Source of the DNA: Talinum fruticosum
Taxonomy: Eukaryota > Streptophyta > Magnoliopsida > Caryophyllales > Talinaceae
Assembly (NCBI GenBank): GCA_021018815.1
Contig: JAITYX010000065.1
Span: forward strand, 543,001 to 607,000
Reading direction: 5' to 3'
Length of the DNA: 64,000 nucleotides
Positions within the stretch are counted from its first letter, which is position 1. Every line of letters begins with the position of its first letter. Both the position numbers and the translations under genes were made by a program. This document shows, piece by piece, positions 57,852 to 64,000 of this stretch. The notes under the pieces are model-generated. The model did not search any database. It had not been told where the DNA came from and saw nothing but the letters and a program-made list of their open reading frames with translations.

Positions 57852-58837
57852 CGATGATTTGCTCGTTGAGAGTCTAAGTTACCCTAAAGGGGGTGAATAG
57901 GGTGGTGGAGAAAATTAAACGATTTTTACAACAAAACAGCTAAACAGCAGATATCGAGTCTAGATTGGACTCGGAAAAGTGATAACACAAATTTATGTGG
58001 AAACCCTCATGGGAAAGAAAACCATGGACAATGCTAATCCAATCAGCAAGTCAAATCCACTATTTTGAATCTACACAATACATGGACTAACTTTACCGAA
58101 TTGCTCCCTTAAACAATTCCTTATAATGTTTTCCTAGAGTCGAAGTTCCCTCATCCGATCTAGTACTTCCCGACCGAGGTAACCTTTACAATGAGGGATA
58201 ATTGAGTTGAGTTAACCCTTACAGCTCGGTCAAGGAACCTTACTTAGAAAGTTAGAAAAGAATGTGATTGACTACAAGACTTTCTTTACAAATCAGAAAA
58301 TATTAAATACGGACTCCGAGTTGTAAATAGAAAATTGAATAAGAGTCGAACAATAATTTCAGCTCAAGTAATGTGTTTAGCAATAATGTTCAGCAATCTT
58401 CTAGTCTTGTAAGGTGGATTATATTTATATCCAGCCAGGCAGAGTGACCGTTGAGTCTTGGTTCCGGATAGAAGTCTTCACTAGTTGTTGTAGCGGCTCT
58501 TATGAGTCACTTAGAAAAAATCCGTTGGGATGTGAACGTTGTGCAACGGCACTTGGCTCCAAAAGATGGCCTATTCACTTGGTGGTGACTGAAAGTTATG
58601 GTGGAAACAACCGTTAAGCCTAGAGTTGGAGTTTTCCGGTTTTGGAAATAGACAACCACGACACGATGTTTGAGCCATGTCCGAAGTAGGTAAAACTTAT
58701 CCGTGTAGAAGATATGTAATAAGGTTGTTTCTAAGTAAGTCATAATAACATGAAAACTTGCACACGAGTTTATATAGTACTCGGAATGACTTGAAATCAA
58801 AACTTAAGAGAGATAAGATTTGTACCTAAGTTCTTCA
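57852..58837 (-). mobile_element. SIRE-like LTR with internal deletion, probably a solo LTR
   Basis: Opens near 'gatttgctcgttgagagtc', then 'accctaaagggggtgaatag', and closes 'cctaagttcttca'. About 500 bp between 'ggtaaaacttatcc' and 'tgtagaagatatg' (near 58700) are missing relative to the other copies. The other LARD LTR lacks this insertion at 63680-63700. Flanks are CT-rich and the target duplication is not resolved. Confidence 0.75.
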
Positions 58838-59476
58838 TCCTCCTCCTCCTCCTCCTCCTCTACTCCAGTCCCCCATTCTCCCTTTGCTTTTCCCCTCGCT
58901 CTCTCTGTTCCCTATTTATACTTCTCAATCCCTTCCTCTCTCTTGCTCTCGTCCTCCCTCTCAATCTCTCGCTTCCTCTTTCTTTTCCGTCTTGCTTCCT
59001 CATTCTTTTCTCCGTTCTGTTTCTACTTCTCTGCTTCTTCTTTTCCCCGAACCTCCTCTCATTGCTTCTCCTTCGATCGATTCCCTATCTCTTTTGTGGC
59101 CATACCTAAGTAAGCCACCTGCCCTATCTTTACACTAACCTATCTACCTAATGTTACAACTAATTGCCCTCCTTATTTCCCTTTCCTTTCTTATCTTTTT
59201 TTCATTTCATTTTGTTTATTAATAGGTCTAAGTTAGGTTTAGTCAAAATGGATAACATAATTTACCCCACGTCTTTTACTTACTTTAGTCGTGGTGGAAA
59301 ATCAAGAGGAAGGAGCTAATATATTCCACTAACTCTAGACTAATAATAATTCACTTAAATAAAATCACGAATATATATTCACATCTTTATTTTAGTTATT
59401 CGAACTAATTTATTTAATTAAAATTAATTAATTAATTTAACTCATATAATCTCCTTAATTAAATTTTTGGTGTTAC

Positions 59477-59491
59477 TTTCTTCCTCTCTTA
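59477..59491 (-). promoter_or_regulatory. LARD polypurine tract
   Basis: The minus strand 'aagagaggaagaaagtaacacc' region: 'aagagaggaagaaa' immediately precedes the LTR start, and upstream is 'aatttcaaggatgaaattc', closely resembling the end of chromovirus internal regions. Confidence 0.75.
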
Positions 59492-61122
59492 AAAGAATTT
59501 CATCCTTGAAATTCGTGAACGAACAGTAGCATTATGAATAAGTAACACTTAGGTGTAAATACATGAATCACATCAACATTACTTTCTAGCGATGCATAGA
59601 TATTTACTTAATATTTAAGGATTTACAATACCTAATGTTCCGAGTAATTCAATAACACAAACCTACTCATGTCAATACTGTGAAGACAAAGTATTCGAAA
59701 CTAGCTATGCTCTCATTTACTCACTAACCTAGAATCATAAGCTTACTAAGTTCAAATATATTGCGGGCATCTTAATTATGCGTATTTGCATCACATTCTA
59801 GTTCCTATACGCATAACAAATCAATCGGATTAAGGAAATATCTAACATATACCATTAAGACTTGATTCTCTAATTCTTCCCACCTTTGTATCTTTACGTC
59901 CTACCAATCTTTACCATAATCCACATTTTCGATAAGTAATTGACCTTTCTTTACACATACTCATCTATTACTCAAACATAAACCTCATAATCCAGCATAC
60001 GTAGTTAAAATCTACCTCATTTAGTTCATTTCAAGGGGAGCATCTGAAGCTCAAGTTTTATTCACAATCTGGATTTGGCTCTATGATTCAATGACTCCAA
60101 ATGCAACCCAACGACAATGGATACCACCAATAGAATACTAAATCAAACATTGAACACTACAAACTATCACAAACATTTACGAGCTTAACCCAAATAGTCA
60201 CAACTCATCACAAATTGCTATATTTGATTCGAATCCTCACATTACCTCCCTCGGCTGTCGGTTCACTAGTGTAGTTCACACAAGCCACAATAATCACAAA
60301 CATAATAATCACAAACAAGTGTTCATTCCTTACATTCGTCCCAATTTTCACAATTCCATCTACCTATCCATTCACTCCGCTAATTCCATTGCTCAATTTG
60401 AAGTTGCTCCAAGGATTAACTCATTCCATAATTTTACATAGGACCTCTTAACCATAAGTCACTCATTAATACCAATTCTCCATTTACGGACCTTTGTTGA
60501 GTATCATACATTTTGAATCTATACATTCAATTCTCACGTATCCCAAACTGACCACCAACAGATCACCAACAGATCATGGATCATCACCAACTACTAACCA
60601 TAATGGATTGTCACAATTTGTCTGTATTCATTCACGTTTCGATGTTTCACTCCAACTTGACGATTTATGGATTCCTTTCCTTCTCACTTGAACCATCATA
60701 ACGACCAACCACTATAGGATACTATATGCCACTAAGTTTCCAAGTAACCCAAAGATTATTATAATCCACACTAATTTCACCTATTGCTCAATTCAAAATT
60801 CTCCTACATAATTCCGTATTCCAAACGGCCAACCCAAAGGCATATATGTATAGTCCTTCGAAGAAAAGGTCATCTTACATAAACACGTTAGACATATAAG
60901 CATATAACACCTTATTACATATGAGTCACACATTTAGCATACTCAAATAATTCGCACATCACCTTAATGGGCAATTTAACATCAACTAATTCAACTAAGT
61001 TGACTAGGTAATCCCCTAAGAATCAAATGTTGTAGTTAATGCCACATGTATACTTATCACAACCAATCACATAACAAATGACCTAGACGACTATATGCAA
61101 TCCACACTCAAGCTCACAAAAA
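59492..61122 (-). other. LARD internal region, non-coding
   Basis: No retroviral domain in any frame. Parts around 60190-60480 share word order with the element's own LTR (57160-57400), such as 'cacaactcatcaca', 'atatttgattcgaatcctca' and 'gctccaagg', so some of the interior may be an old LTR-derived segment. Otherwise nothing recognised. Confidence 0.6.
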
Positions 61123-61138
61123 CCTATGCTCGATACCA
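61123..61138 (-). promoter_or_regulatory. LARD primer binding site
   Basis: The minus strand 'tggtatcgagcatagg' is close to the tRNA-Met-type TGGTATCAGAGCATAGG with one base lost. It is four bases from the LTR end at 61143. Confidence 0.75.
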
Positions 61139-61142
61139 TAAA

Positions 61143-64000
61143 TGTAACACCTTGAACCCACCCTAGGGGTATTACAGCGCTAGAGTTCCTCAAAAGGTAC
61201 TCCCAAGGCTAATTAAGGTGTCGGTTTAGCTTTCCAATTCCAACTTAAAAGTGATAGAGGTGATTTTACGCCTTAAAAATTTTTTCAAAATTTCGGCGAG
61301 TTCGACTATAATATGGCCTATCCCCTAGGCTTAAAGCCATAAAAACCCTACATAAAAACCAAAATATAACTCAACAAGTCGCACGCTTGGAGTTCACAAC
61401 TCAACCGCCACACGTCGGAGTCCAACCAATGTGCGGTAAAATTAAAATGATATAAATGGTTCATGATACAGCGAAACACAACTATATTAACTTTGTTATA
61501 AGGTATAATAATTAAAAACATATGGAATGCATGCCAACAAACTTGTGCCATTTAGAACTGTCATTAGTAACCACCAAACAGCACAAAGGAGTCCGGAATA
61601 AGCTAGAGTACAAGACACACCTGAAAGAGTACCTACAATCGCAAAGAGATATGGGGTGAACAAACCACAAGCTCGATGGGTAACCCTATCTCCGAAATTC
61701 ACCATTTGCACGTTGTATACATACGACCAACCAAATACTAGTGCAGTAAGGTCCATTAACCATATTATAACTTCCAATCTCAATTTCTAATGTCCGGTTT
61801 AAACGCTTGACGTGTGCCATATAACATTCGAGTAAGCATTTCTCGTTATTTTCGGACGATTATTAAATGAATCAACCCTTATCAAAACAAGGTAAACCTC
61901 TAGTTATTCAATACACACACAAGTTTACGCAATTGAATGATGAAATCATATTTTCACATTTTCTCAATCAAGGTTCTACATTTGTCAACAAATACTCGAA
62001 ACAATGAGTTTCTTTCCAGGAAATCCCCTACATCTTATCATTAGAACATTCCAATCATTTAAAATAGAGTTTCAAAATCATTAACAACTCATTGGATCCG
62101 AATCAATGTTCTACGCCACGGACTCGAACTAGCACTTCATAGTTTCTCCGGGCGCGACCCTAATAAAGGCTCCCGAACTAGCACTTCATAGTTTCTCCGG
62201 CGCGAGACCCCTAATAAACGTTCTTGGGACCTATATCTAGGAAGTTTCCAATCGGGCATCCCGATAGATTAGGCCCCTATTAGAACCCTTCCCTTGAAGT
62301 TTCTAGTCGGGCATCCTTACACATGATTATCCTAGTTAGTACCGTTCCATGGGCATCCTCACCCATGAGGACCCCACTAAGCTAAACGATCCTAGCCTAC
62401 TTGATTCAAATCATTGTAAACACATTCATTAAGCTATTTCGGACAACATTCTCAAATCGGTTTAACATCCTAGAAGGCATAGCACCACGTGCCACCCTCC
62501 AAATTTAGTTTCTCAAATCAATTTCACTTCTTAGGAATACGTTTTCTCGTTTGAAAAGCGAGATATGAATAAATCATACTCAAGAATCTTTTTGTGAAAA
62601 CAAAACTCCTTTCAAAACTAACCACTTGAAAACGAATTGACTATCTAGAGTCATATTCAGGTTTACTCACGCACGCTTGACACTTTCATTGCGTATTCCT
62701 AGCATGATATTCGAATTAACCATAATATTATATGAATACTTATTATACTCGAATATGTAGCTTCCCTTTTCCTCTTATCTCGCATTTAAGCTCCTTTAAT
62801 AATACTTCTCCAATAAATCACACATTGGACGTCACATGATTACCCTCATAAAAACTTGGGGTTCCAAACTTTATTTTGAACCTCTATACTCCAAATTCAT
62901 GTTCTTTTTCTATACTCCATGCATCGGTTCTCAATAGTCTCTGTTCAATATAATTTAGGAAACCACTCAACCATAATAACCACAAATTATTACCATTCTC
63001 AACCCAAGGATTCACAACTCATCACGAGTTCAATATATTTGCTTCAAATTCTCATATTACATCTCCTTGCCTTGTTAATTCACTAATCTAATTTCCAATG
63101 AACCATAACAACCACAAACAACTAATATGCCCTATAATTATTCAATTCCATGATTTCCTTCGTCTAACCAATAAATTCCTAATTACAAGTCCCTATTTCA
63201 AGTTACTCCAAGGTGAATTTCACATAATCAATCCACTAATTATATTTCTCAATTTATCGATATTTCATGGTTAATCGGTGCCACTATATCACACAATCAA
63301 TCTACTCAATATACTTCCAAATGGGTATTCAATCACAACATGATAAATTTAGGAACTTTAAACATCAATTAAATGGGAAATAAATTCACACACTAAGTCA
63401 ATTCAATAATTCCATTAATTCATAAGTTGAATTACCCACCTCGAATTATAGGGTTTGGTCAATTGATTTGGGATGGTTTCCTTCTTCCTTTTTCGGTCCT
63501 TGCTCTTAGGTTCGGGTTCCCGGTTTGAGTCCCTTATGCTCTCTCTCTCGCCCTACTCTATTTCTCTATTTCTACTCCCGCGTTTTCCTTCTTTTTCCCC
63601 GTCGTTCACCTTTACTTGGCGGTCGTGGCTCTCTGGTTCCTCGGTTGTCGTTCTTGCTGCTCGGGCAGGAAGCAAGCTAACCTTGGCCTCCTCTTCCTTG
63701 ACTCTGGTCCCTCATTCTCCCTTTGTTTTTCCCCTCGCTCTCTCGGTCCTCTGTTTCTACTTCTCAATCCCTTCCTCTGTCTTGCTCTCGTCCTCCCTCT
63801 CGGTCTCTCGCTTCCACTTTTTTTCCTTCTCGCTTCCTCTTTCCTTTCCCCATTCTGTTTCTACTTCTCTACTTCTTCTTTTCCCCGAGCCTCCTCTCTC
63901 GGCTTCTCCTTCGAGTCGGTTCCCTATCTCTTTTGTGGCCTACCGTGTAAGCCACACTGCCTTACCTTTACGCTAATATGTCTACCTAATGTTATAGCTT
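61143..64000 (-). mobile_element. LARD 5' LTR, continues past window end
   Basis: Begins 'tgtaacaccttgaaccc'. Position 64000 corresponds to about 59160 in the other LTR, so roughly 320 bases remain outside and the full LTR is about 3.2 kb. It has a private 48-bp repeat of 'actagcacttcatagtttct' blocks at 62125-62220. The CT-rich part (63470-63950) gives open frames on + that are low-complexity and not treated as genes. Confidence 0.8.

Larger units (their letters stand above)
53524..59477 (-). mobile_element. LARD 3' LTR, carrying two nested LTRs
   Basis: About 3.4 kb after removing the insertions at 54609-56177 and 57852-58837. It aligns with 61143-64000 block by block: 'aaggtgtcggtttggcttt', 'gatgatatatttgcttcaaa'-like and 'gggatggtttccttgttcc', then 'taagccacctgccctatc'. 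A tandem duplication (53973-54478) is private to this copy. Confidence 0.8.
53524..64000 (-). mobile_element. LARD-like LTR element (large LTRs, non-coding interior), right end outside window
   Basis: The left LTR (53524-59477) and right LTR (61143 to beyond 64000) are homologous once insertions are removed. They open with 'ataacacc' and 'tgtaacacc' and the left one closes 'ggtgttac'. Orientation is minus: a purine run lies inside the left LTR's right edge and a tRNA-Met-type PBS inside the right LTR's left edge. The interior (59478-61142) is only about 1.66 kb and non-coding. The TGTAACACC end with 'aagaggggaagaa'-type PPT resembles Tekay/Del chromoviruses, so this may be their non-autonomous partner; that link is inference. 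Confidence 0.75.

Noticed and set aside
57846..58842. Target duplication around the SIRE-like LTR at 57852
   Set aside because: Flanks are CT-rich (cctct / tcctc) and any 5-mer match would be uninformative.
63473..63976. 167-codon + strand protein with Ser/Leu-rich hydrophobic sequence
   Set aside because: Low-complexity CT-rich LTR sequence; the same DNA gives open frames in two phases here and at 58820-59138.
1..64000. CRISPR array or other prokaryotic system
   Set aside because: Repeats present are minisatellites and LTRs; there are no regularly spaced unique spacers, and genes contain spliceosomal-type introns.

Overview
The window looks like transposable-element-dense heterochromatin from a higher plant with a large genome, probably a dicot; the species cannot be read from the sequence. 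I find no convincing host gene, tRNA, rRNA, CRISPR array or bacterial-style operon. Almost everything that can be assigned belongs to nested, decayed LTR retrotransposons (Ty3/gypsy Tat lineage and Ty1/copia SIRE-like), with a CACTA remnant, an L1-type LINE, a hAT-like element, a CACTA MITE and a large non-coding LTR element. Every reading frame longer than about 100 codons inside these elements is interrupted, so coding entries are given as pseudogenes.

Layout. 1-3640: internally deleted Tat element on + (T0: LTR, gag scrap, 44-bp minisatellite, PPT, second LTR). 3641-6660: degenerate CACTA second gene (DUF8039-like and C48/Ulp1-like pieces) with a 144-bp tandem repeat and a hairpin-rich end. 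6967-8030: a copia LTR with PBS. 8136-42074: SIRE-like element C2 on the minus strand, split by Tat element T1 (9534-36513, minus, 5-bp duplication aacgt/aatgt). T1 is itself split in pol by a second SIRE-like element, C1 (18772-29629, minus, duplication gcctt/gcctt). 42075-44609: Tat deletion derivative T2. 44610-46284: unassigned DNA with a hAT-like element. 46285-47681: Tat LTR with PBS on + (T3). 47682-50690: 5'-truncated LINE on minus. 50691-52945: 5' part of another Tat element on minus (T5) carrying a CACTA MITE. 52950-53523: Tat RT/RNase H scrap on +. 53524-64000: LARD-like element on minus with LTRs of about 3.2 kb, whose left LTR contains two SIRE-family solo LTRs.

The three nested insertions can be ordered independently. 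By nesting, C2 came before T1 and T1 before C1. By LTR divergence counted by eye, T1's LTRs differ at roughly 45-50 of 350 aligned bases and C1's at about 11 of 188, which agrees.

The most interesting content is in the 5.5 kb between T1's integrase and 3' LTR. It holds two multi-exon genes on the strand opposite to gag-pol, each with a TATA-like box upstream of its first ATG. One is a plant mobile domain (PMD) gene. The other resembles the WD..HHVFRFGD..E family that I associate with DUF7745. The PMD gene recurs in T2 with a matching intron position, similar start region and similar upstream box. This looks like a retroelement-borne antisense module that could have had its own promoters.
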